A stretch of 15,959 nt of DNA from Bacillota bacterium (GCA_023416585.1 JAEZHM010000135.1:1-15959); one strand, 5' to 3'; positions 6,738-13,837 are shown, numbered from the stretch's first letter. The notes: generated by a model from the sequence alone, not told the origin. Translations and numbers: made by a program.

Positions 6738-8891
6738 TCAGTTTGCAGCCAGGAACTTGAGCATCATGTAGCCTGTCTGCCCGTTCACGGTGACGTTGGC
6801 CCAATCGTTGGCGGTACTGTTCACGGTTAAGACGGTACCGTTTGCAAACAACCCAAGGGACGCGGCGGTGGTACGGGGCTGCTTGCGCAGGTGCAGCCGC
6901 TCGTCGTTGCCGGTCTGAACCACCATCGTCAGCGTGGCCGAGGCAGTGGGCGCTGGCGTGGTGTCAGCATTGCCGGAGGCGGAGGGCGTGGCTTCAGCAT
7001 CACCGGGGGCTGCCTGCTGGCCGGATGAGGCCGATGGTGCGGTGGACGACAGGTACTTTCGCATCATGTACCCTGTTTTGCCTTCAGCCCGGACTTGGAG
7101 CCAGGCACCGGCATCTTTCAGGATTGTCACCGGCGTGCCGTTGGCATACCGGCCGATGGAAGTCGCCGAGGCGGCGGTCTTCGCCCGCAGGTTCAGCTTG
7201 CCGTCGTTACCGGTCTGAACATACAGAACACCGCCGGCAGCATAGGTACCGGTTGCGGGGATTGGGGTAGGGGCAGCCGTTCCATCGCCCCCGGATGCAG
7301 GCCCGTCTTCGGACATGGGCGTGATAGGGGCAAGGTATTGCAGCGTCATATAGCCTGTCTTCCCGGTAAGGCTGACCTGGGCCCAGTTCCCAGTAGTGCC
7401 TGTTACGGTGACGCGGGTACCGTTTTCAAACTTGCCCAGAGAGGTTGCGGAGGAGGATGGCGTTTTGCGTAAGTGCAGCTTGCCGCTGTTGCCGGTGGCT
7501 ACGATCATGTCGGTGGCGCTGCCCGGAACCGGCGCCGCGTTTTTAAGCATCTGGGGATCCAGGACCTCTGTCACGGTGGTCACTTCGCCGTTCGATTGGG
7601 GCGAGGCCAGAGAGCCTTTAAGCATATACCCGGTCATGCCGTTCACGAAAACGTATGCGAAATTGCCCTCGGCCGCCCACAAGCGGTAAACCTTGGTGCC
7701 CTCGGGAATGTATACATAGCTTGAAGAATCCGACGGAGCCTTGTACAGTTGGGCGGCCCCGATAGCACCTACCAGGCATACCTGGGCATACTGCTTGTCG
7801 GCAGCCGGATCTTCCTCGCTGGTGGCCAGTTCGTTCGTGAGCATGTAGCCGAGGAGGCCGCCTGCCTGCACTTTTGTGTAGCTGCCTTCTGCGCTCAGCG
7901 CCGTGACGGGGGTGCCCTTCATATACAAGCCCAGGTTGCGGACTTCCTCACCGGGGGATGTATATAGTATTGTATATTGCATTTCCCCGCTGCCTTTTAC
8001 ATACATGGTCCGGCCGGAAGGCGCTGTGCTGTCCTTTTCCTGGGTCAGCTCACTCAGGCGGAAAAACCCCTTCGAATCATAGGCCTCAGCATAGACCCAT
8101 TCGCTGGTATATTGGTTCAGCAGCGTGACCCTGGTGTCTCCCGCGTAGGTTTGGTGCCGCGAGCTTGCGTATCCGCCAGGCACGCTGTACAGCGTCGCGC
8201 CGGAGGCTACGGCGTACCGGGTGGCATCCTCTGCTGAGATGGCCGCCCCCAGGGGGAGAGCGCCGATGTCAGCCATGCGCACGTAGCCTGTTTTTCCATC
8301 AATGTCGGATACATACATCATCTTCTCATCGACGGTGTTGCGCGTGGTGCGCAAGGTTGTGCCGAACCTATAGGTGGCCAGTTCCTTAGAGGACGTGCTC
8401 CACGAGGCGTACAGCACCGTACCGTTTTGATTGGTCACATACATGTACATGCCGCCCCTGTCGACGGTGCTCAGCACGCCCCCGGAGGAAGAAACGCGCC
8501 TCCCATCCTCATAGGTGACAATTTGGTAAAACAGCTTGTCCATATCATAGCCCGACGCGTCCCGAACGCCGGACTCCGGGTGGTACTGACCATACCAGGC
8601 TGCATCCCGCTCCCCTAATATGAAGACATCGCCATAAAACCAGCCCTTGATGGTCTTGCCGCCAGATATGTAAGAAATCTGCCGCCAGCCGTCGTTGGTG
8701 TTACCAAGAGGATTCACCGGCGCACCTTGGGCGATGGTGCCCAGCACCTGGGCACCGCTGTTGGGCTCGGCGTAAACGCGGTAGGTATATCCGCTGTAAT
8801 AGGCCTCGGCAGGCTCGGCCAGCGCGGGCAGCATGGCAAATGCCAAGGCCAGGGCCAGTAGGACGGCGACCGGCTTTCGGACAGCGTTCAT
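6738..8891 (-). CDS. Secreted multi-SH3-domain cell-surface protein
   Basis: A 717-residue exported protein. The start at 8891 (MNAVRKPVAVLLALALA) is chosen because GAGG lies 7 bases upstream. An in-frame ATG 18 bases earlier lacks a ribosome binding site. The signal peptide runs to about residue 30 (AEPAEA). The N-terminal two thirds contain degenerate SH3-like modules (e.g. YTYRVYAEPNSG at 35-46, GYMLTNEL near 348-355). The last 260 residues hold three closely similar SH3_3 repeats at about 462-520, 556-614 and 655-714, each with TGNxxxLxLR, SxG, NGTxVT and KTGYMxxxxL. They are joined by Pro/Ser/Ala/Thr-rich linkers typical of exposed, flexible wall proteins. No enzyme domain or LPXTG motif is seen; peptidoglycan or spore/cell-surface binding is the best guess. 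A consensus promoter lies just upstream. Confidence 0.9.
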   Translation of the reverse strand: MNAVRKPVAVLLALALAFAMLPALAEPAEAYYSGYTYRVYAEPNSGAQVLGTIAQGAPVNPLGNTNDGWRQISYISGGKTIKGWFYGDVFILGERDAAWYGQYHPESGVRDASGYDMDKLFYQIVTYEDGRRVSSSGGVLSTVDRGGMYMYVTNQNGTVLYASWSTSSKELATYRFGTTLRTTRNTVDEKMMYVSDIDGKTGYVRMADIGALPLGAAISAEDATRYAVASGATLYSVPGGYASSRHQTYAGDTRVTLLNQYTSEWVYAEAYDSKGFFRLSELTQEKDSTAPSGRTMYVKGSGEMQYTILYTSPGEEVRNLGLYMKGTPVTALSAEGSYTKVQAGGLLGYMLTNELATSEEDPAADKQYAQVCLVGAIGAAQLYKAPSDSSSYVYIPEGTKVYRLWAAEGNFAYVFVNGMTGYMLKGSLASPQSNGEVTTVTEVLDPQMLKNAAPVPGSATDMIVATGNSGKLHLRKTPSSSATSLGKFENGTRVTVTGTTGNWAQVSLTGKTGYMTLQYLAPITPMSEDGPASGGDGTAAPTPIPATGTYAAGGVLYVQTGNDGKLNLRAKTAASATSIGRYANGTPVTILKDAGAWLQVRAEGKTGYMMRKYLSSTAPSASSGQQAAPGDAEATPSASGNADTTPAPTASATLTMVVQTGNDERLHLRKQPRTTAASLGLFANGTVLTVNSTANDWANVTVNGQTGYMMLKFLAAN
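6750..7508 (-). repeat. Three tandem SH3-encoding repeats
   Basis: Repeats of about 180 bases at roughly 7332-7508, 7050-7226 and 6750-6929 encode the C-terminal SH3 modules of the large secreted protein. They are separated by low-complexity linker DNA. Conserved DNA wording such as GTTGCCGGT or GTTACCGGT near each repeat start and GCCTGTCT or CCCTGTTTTG near each end shows they are duplicates at DNA level. They make this stretch prone to copy-number change. Confidence 0.7.
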
Positions 8892-8939
8892 GGCGGTACC
8901 TCTTTTCATTTATGCGGCGTTGCTTGGCATTCTGTAAAG

Positions 8940-8969
8940 ATTATACAGTCCAGGCGGTAGCAGTGTCAA
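8940..8969 (-). promoter_or_regulatory. Consensus sigma-A promoter of the large SH3 gene
   Basis: On the minus strand, a perfect TTGACA (8964-8969) and a perfect TATAAT (8940-8945) are separated by 18 bp, about 50 bases before the start codon at 8891. Both boxes match consensus at every position, so strong constitutive expression is expected. Confidence 0.8.
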
Positions 8970-9102
8970 TAAAAGCTTAACATATTTTCTATATTTTTAT
9001 CATAAATTTGCAAATAATTCGTTCTTCCGCGGCCTTAAACCGCGATATACGTTCAGAAAACGCAAAAGCAATGATTTTATGCCATTTGTTCGATATGCAT
9101 TG

Positions 9103-9134
9103 AAAAGCCCTGAAATCAACCGATTACAGGGCTT
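9103..9134 (-). terminator. Rho-independent terminator behind the tRNA-Pro remnant
   Basis: Perfect 8-bp arms AAGCCCTG (9105-9112) and CAGGGCTT (9127-9134) are followed on the minus strand by TTTTC. It starts 6 bases after the CCA end of the tRNA-like remnant. The 461-base stretch 8892-9352 holds this terminator, the tRNA remnant, the SH3 promoter and the terminator at 9306, but no supported gene. Confidence 0.65.
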
Positions 9135-9140
9135 CATTTG

Positions 9141-9218
9141 TGGTCGAAGTGACAGGAGTTGAACCTGCGACTTGCTGGTTCCGAACAAAGCGTGCTAACA
9201 AACTGCGCGATGCGAAGA
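9141..9218 (-). pseudogene. Degenerate tRNA-Pro(CGG)-like gene
   Basis: Read on the minus strand, the 3' half is tRNA-like: T arm GCAGGTTCAACTCCTGT, acceptor CACTTCG, discriminator A and CCA. Upstream are a D-arm-like GCGCAGTTTGTTAGC and an anticodon loop TTCGGAA, giving CGG as in tRNA-Pro. Two parts are broken. The anticodon stem CTTTG does not pair with CCAGC. The 5' acceptor bases (CTTCGCA where CGAAGTG is needed) do not pair with the 3' side. I read it as a decayed tRNA or a recombined attachment site rather than a working tRNA. Confidence 0.55.
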
Positions 9219-9305
9219 ATGGAAGTGCTGGCAGCGCACAAAAAGTAGAATGCGTCTAATTGGGAGATCAGTAAATTGACCCAAGAAAGTGTGGGAGTGC
9301 ATCGG

Positions 9306-9338
9306 GAAAATATATACACAGGGAACCGGCCCCTGTGT
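9306..9338 (-). terminator. Rho-independent terminator of the 199-residue secreted protein gene
   Basis: Arms ACACAGGG (9316-9323) and CCCTGTGT (9331-9338) pair perfectly around a 7-base loop. On the minus strand they are followed by ATATATTTTC. The site begins 15 bases after the TAA of the gene at 9353. Confidence 0.7.
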
Positions 9339-9352
9339 TACTGTAGCCTCGC

Positions 9353-9952
9353 TTACTTAGGGGCCCCCGCGACCATGCCGTGGAACGTACCGTAAAACCA
9401 AGGCACATCAATCGAAACGGTGACTTGCCCGCCGTCGATGGTGACTTTCATAGGGAGTGTGGACTCCTCGTTGATATACCCACCGGAAGAATGACCAATG
9501 GCCGAGGATACGTCGTGGTCGCCTGTTATTGTAAGCGGGAGATCAACAAGCGCCATAGAATCGTATTGCACAAGGGGGGCAAGCACATCCTCGCCGCCGA
9601 AGTTGGAATAAGCTTCCTCGTTGTACCCAACGACATCGAAGGTAAACGAATCCGCCGACATATCCATGTCTACGAAGCCCGCAACGCTGGTACGAGAGAT
9701 CTTCGACATTTGTGATGCGTCAAAGTGCATCGTTAGCCGTGCTGTTCCGGTGTAAGCGCCTTGGTCGGTCGTACCACCCTTCTTTTCTGCGGTCAAATCC
9801 AGCGTATAAATGAACGTGAAATCTCCGAGTTGCCGCTGATCTGTTCCACTTACCGTCATTGTCCAGTCGCACTCGACGGCTCCGTTGGCTGAGGCCGCCA
9901 ATGCGGCGAGTATCATGACGAGCGACAGGACGAACGCAACAATCCTCTTCAT
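9353..9952 (-). CDS. Small secreted protein of unknown function
   Basis: A 199-residue exported protein. The start at 9952 is chosen because it begins a clean signal peptide (MKRIVAFVLSLVMILAALAA, ending near SANGA at 25) and has AGGAG 10 bases upstream. An in-frame start at 10012 would add 20 polar residues before the signal sequence. The mature part is rich in Thr, Ser, Asp and aromatic residues with alternating beta-strand patterns (e.g. FTFIYTLDLTAE, KVTIDGGQVTVSIDV) and has almost no cysteine, as expected of an extracellular beta-sandwich. I do not recognise the family. It has its own promoter (10023-10051) and terminator (9306-9338), so it appears to be a single-gene unit. Confidence 0.75.
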   Translation of the reverse strand: MKRIVAFVLSLVMILAALAASANGAVECDWTMTVSGTDQRQLGDFTFIYTLDLTAEKKGGTTDQGAYTGTARLTMHFDASQMSKISRTSVAGFVDMDMSADSFTFDVVGYNEEAYSNFGGEDVLAPLVQYDSMALVDLPLTITGDHDVSSAIGHSSGGYINEESTLPMKVTIDGGQVTVSIDVPWFYGTFHGMVAGAPK

Positions 9953-10022
9953 AGTCTCAACACTCCTCTCCATGCGAGGCACTGCCCGCCAGCCTTCCAC
10001 GTTACCTTCCACAGCTAACTTG

Positions 10023-10051
10023 ATTTTACCATGTTTATCAATAATTTACAA
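10023..10051 (-). promoter_or_regulatory. Promoter of the 199-residue secreted protein gene
   Basis: On the minus strand, TTGTAA (10046-10051) and TAAAAT (10023-10028) are 17 bp apart. TGG just before the -10 box makes an extended -10. It lies about 70 bases before the start codon. Confidence 0.5.
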
Positions 10052-10123
10052 TCGACCTCAGCTCAATACAGTAAGGATCTTGCCCTGAAGTTGTCGTCTG
10101 AGTTCCGGAGCAATTTATTATGC

Positions 10124-11686
10124 TTAATTAGTTTCACTTACTTCCCCATACGCCATGAAAATTTCTTCGCATACACCGCCCATTTTCCGTAAAATATCCG
10201 CGATCTGAGCTCTAAATTCATGTGTTCTGAACTTATCATTAGACGGGTAGAAGCCCCCTTGAATCGCCCAAATTTCATCCTTGTAATCCTGCATTTTCTT
10301 ATACAACGGTAATAATGTTACAGCCATAGCCAAATCGGGATAATGTTCGACTGCGCTTTTGAAAAAGTCGTACGCCGAACTGGTACAGACACAACAATAG
10401 GGAGAGCAATGCAAATTCCAGCAAATATCGTTGAGTTTTTCATCGGTTTTGTTTTCAAAATTGGAGTCGGTTTCAAGTGTCTCCGCCCAAGTTTCAAACG
10501 CCATCTTGCCGAATGCATACATTCCGCCATCCCCTTCGGTTGGGGGCAAAGTCAAAAACGTGGGGATGGAGTCAATCACACTTTGAAGAATTTGATGCAT
10601 ATCTGTCGGCGGTAATTTTTCACCTGCAAAAAACAAACCTTTCGTGGTGTCCAGCCCATTTATGATGGACGTATAACCATATTCATCCACAGACCCTTCC
10701 GGCAAACGTTCCGGGCCGGGATAGAGATTGACATATAGTACGTCATTTTTATCATAACCGCCAATCAGGCAACCTTCAGGCAATGGGCCAGACCCCCACC
10801 TTATTCCATCCGCGTCCGCCATCGAGCACATCACATTGCCCATACCCCAAGCCAGAACAGGTATGTCTTTATCAACCGATGTTTTGATAGCATTCATCAC
10901 CGCTCGAAAATCCTTTTTGATCTCGCTGTTTGAAATATAGATGCAGTCATAGCCGAAAGCGGCATATGCCTTTTTCACAAGCTGCGGCGCAAAGAAATAG
11001 TTGGTCACGCCGCTATCGACTTGAATATTGTCCGGGTTGCCGATTTTTTCGGAATACATATAAGTGAAATTGTCTCCGGTAAAATTGGCATAAAACTTGT
11101 ATTCATGAATGTCCGAACCCAGTTTTAAACCAACAGAACATATGGCGGAACAAAGAAAATAATTTTGCCAGGGCTCAATTTTCTGGTATTCCTTTATTTT
11201 GTTTGATACACGGGGCGATTCCGCGCCCGCAAGCAGTCTTGCGATGGAATCCGACTCATAAGATGAGTATTGCGCTACTGATAAAATCTCTCGATTAATC
11301 GACACATCAAATCCTCCTTGAATGATAATATTGATTGTCAGCGGACGAAAGTATTTCAGCCGATGACTTTGTTTCCGCGCGTTATAAGGAGTTATGCCGT
11401 GAAACCTGGTGAATGCCTTAGTAAAACTCTCCTGTGAATCATATTGATATTTCATGGCAACATCAATGATTCTATTCTTTGATAGAAGTAAGTCCTGCCC
11501 AGCTAAACTCAAGCGCCTATTTCGGATATAGTCGCCGATGGTGATGCCGGTTGTCAAAGAAAACACACGTTGATAATGAGCAGTAGAAGCGTAAACATGA
11601 TTCGCTACGTCATTTACAGTGATTTCATGGGTCAGGTTACTCTCAATATATTGGATTGCTTTTGTCAGGCCTTGCATCCAGTTCAT
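10124..11686 (-). CDS. AraC-type DNA-binding domain fused to a BtrH/C39-like domain
   Basis: A 520-residue protein. Residues 1-105 are an AraC/XylS DNA-binding domain with two helix-turn-helix units: ITVNDVANHVYASTAHYQRVF at about 22-43, then IIDVAMKYQYDSQESFTKAF through HGITP at about 73-100. After a linker, residues from about 170 onward resemble the papain/C39-like fold of BtrH N-terminal domain proteins: NYFLCSAICSVGLKLG (Cys near 179-183), GDNFTYMYS, PVLAWG near 276-281 and CLIGGYDKNDVLYVN near 306-320. A cysteine cluster, CSPYCCVC (427-434), begins an all-helical tail resembling DUF4872-type tails. The ATG at 11686 has AGGAGG 7 bases upstream; the ATG 21 bases earlier has none. It is probably a regulator that senses or processes a ligand through the second domain (inference). 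Confidence 0.75.
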   Translation of the reverse strand: MNWMQGLTKAIQYIESNLTHEITVNDVANHVYASTAHYQRVFSLTTGITIGDYIRNRRLSLAGQDLLLSKNRIIDVAMKYQYDSQESFTKAFTRFHGITPYNARKQSHRLKYFRPLTINIIIQGGFDVSINREILSVAQYSSYESDSIARLLAGAESPRVSNKIKEYQKIEPWQNYFLCSAICSVGLKLGSDIHEYKFYANFTGDNFTYMYSEKIGNPDNIQVDSGVTNYFFAPQLVKKAYAAFGYDCIYISNSEIKKDFRAVMNAIKTSVDKDIPVLAWGMGNVMCSMADADGIRWGSGPLPEGCLIGGYDKNDVLYVNLYPGPERLPEGSVDEYGYTSIINGLDTTKGLFFAGEKLPPTDMHQILQSVIDSIPTFLTLPPTEGDGGMYAFGKMAFETWAETLETDSNFENKTDEKLNDICWNLHCSPYCCVCTSSAYDFFKSAVEHYPDLAMAVTLLPLYKKMQDYKDEIWAIQGGFYPSNDKFRTHEFRAQIADILRKMGGVCEEIFMAYGEVSETN

Positions 11687-11708
11687 TGTGATTCCTCCTG
11701 TACCCATT

Positions 11709-11737
11709 ATTATATAGATTCATGAAGAGGAAATTAA
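11709..11737 (-). promoter_or_regulatory. Candidate promoter of the AraC-fusion gene
   Basis: On the minus strand, a perfect TATAAT (11709-11714) lies 17 bp after a weak -35, TTAATT (11732-11737), about 25 bases before the start codon at 11686. The weak -35 box would suit an activated promoter. The stretch 11687-12063 otherwise holds only the tRNA-like end and its terminator. Confidence 0.4.
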
Positions 11738-11832
11738 GTCCAAAAATGCTCAATGTTGTCCAAGATGAAAAAAGTCTATGCTTCATTTGGAATTGAACAC
11801 GGATCCATACTTTTTTTCACCTCAATTATAAC

Positions 11833-11874
11833 AAAAACCTGCCGAAAAGCGGTTTCTGCTTTTTCGATAGGTTT
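11833..11874 (-). terminator. Long imperfect hairpin terminator behind a tRNA-like end
   Basis: Arms AAACCTGCCGAAAAGC (11835-11850) and GCTTTTTCGATAGGTTT (11858-11874) pair almost throughout with a two-base mismatch and one bulge. On the minus strand the tail is TTTTTG. It directly follows the tRNA-like 3' end at 11881 and could also terminate the gene at 12064. Confidence 0.6.
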
Positions 11875-11880
11875 CGTGTT

Positions 11881-11912
11881 TGGTATGGGTGAGGGGATTT
11901 GAGCCTCCGCAC
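11881..11912 (-). pseudogene. tRNA-like 3' end without a 5' half
   Basis: On the minus strand, GCGGAGGCTCAAATCCCCTC then ACCCATACCA reads like the T arm, acceptor strand, discriminator A and CCA of a tRNA. The invariant T-loop TTC is altered to CTC, and I find no D arm, anticodon arm or matching 5' acceptor upstream. The parent tRNA cannot be assigned; a leucine-type tRNA is one guess from the ACCCxTACCA end. Confidence 0.35.
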
Positions 11913-12063
11913 ACTGATAGTTCAACATGCGAGATTTCAAAACTTGTACTTTTGTGTGTACTTGACGATATGTAATTTATTTTTGGGGCTTTTCGACTTC
12001 CACAATCGAAATTTCACTGCTCAAAACCGCGCGACAAATTGGAATTTTAGCTTCGCAATATAC

Positions 12064-13176
12064 TTATAATGCACATGGTATTCTTCTATATATCTCAACC
12101 ATCTTCATCGAGCTGACCAATTCGCGTTTTAATAGCTCGCGCTCATTTCGCCTCAAAGACATATTCCCCTCGTTAAGAAAAGCTTTTTCAATGTATTTTT
12201 TACGCATATACTCTTTAGGAAATATGTAGGTTCCTCTCTCGGTTTTGAATTGCTCAAAATGATTCAGGCAGTCGTGAAACCACTTGGATTTGTGCACTAT
12301 TTTGAAATGGGACATAAAGTCTAGATAATCAAGTATCGGGTACGGGACTGATTGAGTGGGACGACCTTCGATATCATATAAAGGCAGTGTCGGGCTCCAA
12401 CCGCACGAATGATATATCCGCCGATCTTTTACCCAAATCAACCCGTATCCTTCGCGTATTTTTTGAAACTCTGGGTCGAGTACATACGTAACAATATCAT
12501 TGATTATTTTTACTTTCTCCGGGTCGGCACATACATTCGTATAATACGCCAATGACCATATATCGTAGATCGTTGGCAGGGGCTTTTCGGCAGACGAATT
12601 GAAAGGGTTCAATTCGTCTTTTACAACGCCGATGTCAGCCCATATTTTAGGTTTTTTAGGCAGTTTACTTTCATCTTGATAAATATCGAACAGGTTTTCT
12701 TTGGCGGCCTTATGGATAGCCTTTAATCTTTTATCTATGGATTCTACTATCTCGGGGAACAAGCTATCTGATATAAAGAAGAACCTATGAAGCATCAACG
12801 AAAAATAATAACAATGAACAGATTCATTTGCAATCGCAAACAGATACTTGAATAGGTCCTTGACGGGCGTCATCTTCTCGTCAAATATCGGGATACCCGC
12901 TTTTAACCCCATATCCATGATGCAAGGAAAGAAATTCTCTATACAGGTATCTTTACAATAATGTATCAGGTGCTCTAACGTCTTTTTGTCCCTGTCCGGC
13001 GTTTGAAATCCGTCCAGATGATTTAAAATGGAATGAACTTCATCTATAGCGAGCAGCGCTGAAACAGCATTGTCAACATCGCTCTTTACATTGCCTGAAT
13101 TTTGCACGGCAGACATTCGTAGCCTTATAGCAGGGCCTCCCTGTTCTATAAGCCAATTCTCCAATGTACTAAGCAT
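12064..13176 (-). CDS. Unknown protein, predicted helical-toroid (prenyltransferase-like) repeat fold
   Basis: A 370-residue, mostly alpha-helical cytosolic protein. The N-terminus (LENWLIEQGGPAIRLRMSAV, about 4-23) resembles the opening helix of bacterial proteins with squalene-cyclase/prenyltransferase-like repeats, where WLLExGGPAIRYR is typical. Helical segments continue (LFKYLFAIANESVHCYYF near 107-124). A motif around YGLIWVKDRRIYHSCGWSPTL near 243-263 and PYPILDYLDFMSHF near 277-290 recalls the toroid repeats seen in such proteins. The C-terminus is Lys/Arg/Glu-rich. AGGAGG lies 10 bases before the ATG, which supports the start. The catalytic DxDD motif of true cyclases is not seen. 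The function is unknown. It stands alone on its strand, between tRNA and phage scraps. Confidence 0.7.
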   Translation of the reverse strand: MLSTLENWLIEQGGPAIRLRMSAVQNSGNVKSDVDNAVSALLAIDEVHSILNHLDGFQTPDRDKKTLEHLIHYCKDTCIENFFPCIMDMGLKAGIPIFDEKMTPVKDLFKYLFAIANESVHCYYFSLMLHRFFFISDSLFPEIVESIDKRLKAIHKAAKENLFDIYQDESKLPKKPKIWADIGVVKDELNPFNSSAEKPLPTIYDIWSLAYYTNVCADPEKVKIINDIVTYVLDPEFQKIREGYGLIWVKDRRIYHSCGWSPTLPLYDIEGRPTQSVPYPILDYLDFMSHFKIVHKSKWFHDCLNHFEQFKTERGTYIFPKEYMRKKYIEKAFLNEGNMSLRRNERELLKRELVSSMKMVEIYRRIPCAL

Positions 13177-13227
13177 GCAGTTTCAGCCTCCTGAAAATAT
13201 AAGCAATTCGTATGTCAAAAATGTCCT

Positions 13228-13245
13228 GACAAATTCCTGTTTGTC
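13228..13245. promoter_or_regulatory. Inverted repeat in the leader of the toroid-protein gene
   Basis: GACAAA (13228-13233) and TTTGTC (13240-13245) form a perfect 6-bp dyad with a 6-base centre. It lies between the candidate promoter and the start codon at 13176, a suitable place for an operator or a small leader hairpin. Confidence 0.3.
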
Positions 13246-13255
13246 GCTTGAGACG

Positions 13256-13284
13256 ATTATAGCATGGAACTTCTTGTAGATAAA
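13256..13284 (-). promoter_or_regulatory. Candidate extended -10 promoter of the toroid-protein gene
   Basis: On the minus strand, TGCTATAAT (13256-13264) is a perfect extended -10 element. A weak -35, TTTATC, lies 17 bp upstream at 13279-13284. The transcript would start about 70 bases before the ATG. Confidence 0.45.
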
Positions 13285-13296
13285 GCGTGATACACC

Positions 13297-13374
13297 AAGC
13301 ACCTATATCCACTGCTGTCGCTACTGGTGGCGTTCGGCGTGCTGAACAACCCGACCGACAAGGAAAACTTTTAA
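13297..13374 (+). pseudogene. C-terminal scrap of a phage holin
   Basis: The reading frame ending at the TAA at 13372-13374 encodes LLSLLVAFGVLNNPTDKENF. This closely matches the usual end of phage phi-LC3/LLH-type holins, where a membrane helix is followed by LGxxNxPTxK. An in-frame TGA about 25 codons upstream and the lack of any start or ribosome binding site show that only the last part of the gene is left. A strong terminator follows at once, as expected at the end of a phage lysis or late operon. The surrounding 13177-13529 otherwise holds only promoter and operator-like sites. Confidence 0.55.
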
Positions 13375-13398
13375 GCGGCCCGCCGCGGCATAAAGAAA

Positions 13399-13442
13399 GC
13401 CCCGCTGTGGTGAATCTGCACAACGGGGCCGTTTTCATTTTT
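13399..13442 (+). terminator. Rho-independent terminator after the holin scrap
   Basis: GCCCCG (13399-13404) pairs with CGGGGC (13424-13429), extended inward by TGTG/CACA, and is followed by CGTTTTCATTTTT. It is a strong plus-strand terminator isolating the downstream small gene from the phage remnant. Confidence 0.8.
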
Positions 13443-13478
13443 GGGGCTGGATTTATATCGCTTTATACGTTATGCTAA

Positions 13479-13491
13479 GTAAGTACCTTAC
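13479..13491. promoter_or_regulatory. GTAAG-TAC-CTTAC operator-like dyad
   Basis: A perfect 5-bp inverted repeat with a 3-base centre lies about 40 bases before the start of the FakA-like gene. It follows TTTATACG, a possible -10 region. The wording resembles sites bound by HxlR/MarR-like repressors, but no such gene is in the window. Confidence 0.3.
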
Positions 13492-13529
13492 ATATGTGAT
13501 GGAAATTGTATCGAAAAGGGGAGCAAGCC

Positions 13530-13781
13530 ATGCTTGAATTTAAGTTTGACACCCAATTACTAATAGAAGGACACAATCTTTCTGAGGATGCGATTAGCGA
13601 GTATATAACTCAAAACATCGAAGGCGACAGCTTATTAGCCGTGGGTGAAGAAGACTTGATAAAGATCCATTTCCATACCAACACTCCCTGGCGTGTACTA
13701 GAATACTGCTCCACGTTGGGTGATATTTTCGATGTCGTGATAGAAAACATGGTGCGTCAAGAGAAAGGACTTCACGGTTAA
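13530..13781 (+). CDS. Stand-alone FakA/DAK-phosphatase-like module
   Basis: An 83-residue protein that matches one internal module of FakA/YloV-type proteins (fatty acid kinase subunit A, 'kinase to dihydroxyacetone kinase'). The run FDTQLLIEGHNLSEDAI, then GDSLLAVGEEDLIKIHFHTNTPWRVLEYC, then IENMVRQ, is the pattern that in FakA reads roughly GDSlvVvGdddlvKvHvHTndPg...ieNMreQ. The ATP-binding DhaL-like domain and the C-terminal domain of FakA are absent. The start at 13530 follows GGGGAG at good spacing; an ATG 24 bases earlier is not supported. Terminators lie on both sides (13399 and 13838), so it is a single-gene unit. It may act as a partner or regulator of a full-length FakA or DegV-type lipid-binding protein elsewhere (inference). 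Confidence 0.75.
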   Translation: MLEFKFDTQLLIEGHNLSEDAISEYITQNIEGDSLLAVGEEDLIKIHFHTNTPWRVLEYCSTLGDIFDVVIENMVRQEKGLHG

Positions 13782-13837
13782 GGCTATACTGTTGCATCAA
13801 AGAGCCTGGGCACAAAGAAAAAGGTTGAGATTTATAT

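Noticed and set aside
6750..7508. Possible CRISPR-like or tandem-repeat array
   Set aside because: The repeats are about 180 bases and in frame, encoding SH3 domains; there are no short repeats with unique spacers.
6842..8618. Plus-strand open frames opposite the large SH3 gene
   Set aside because: They mirror the GC-rich repeats of the real gene, are rich in Arg/Cys/Gly, and have no ribosome binding sites.
9018..9046. CGCGG...CCGCG hairpin as a terminator
   Set aside because: The stem is only 5 bp and there is no T run on either strand; the better terminator lies at 9103-9134.
9000..9188. 62-codon minus-strand frame
   Set aside because: It runs through the tRNA remnant and the terminator hairpin and has no ribosome binding site.
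13169..13478. Frames 13169-13438 (minus) and 13287-13478 (plus) as genes
   Set aside because: They cross the strong terminator at 13399 and the promoter of the toroid gene. The only protein-like signal here is the holin tail in another frame.
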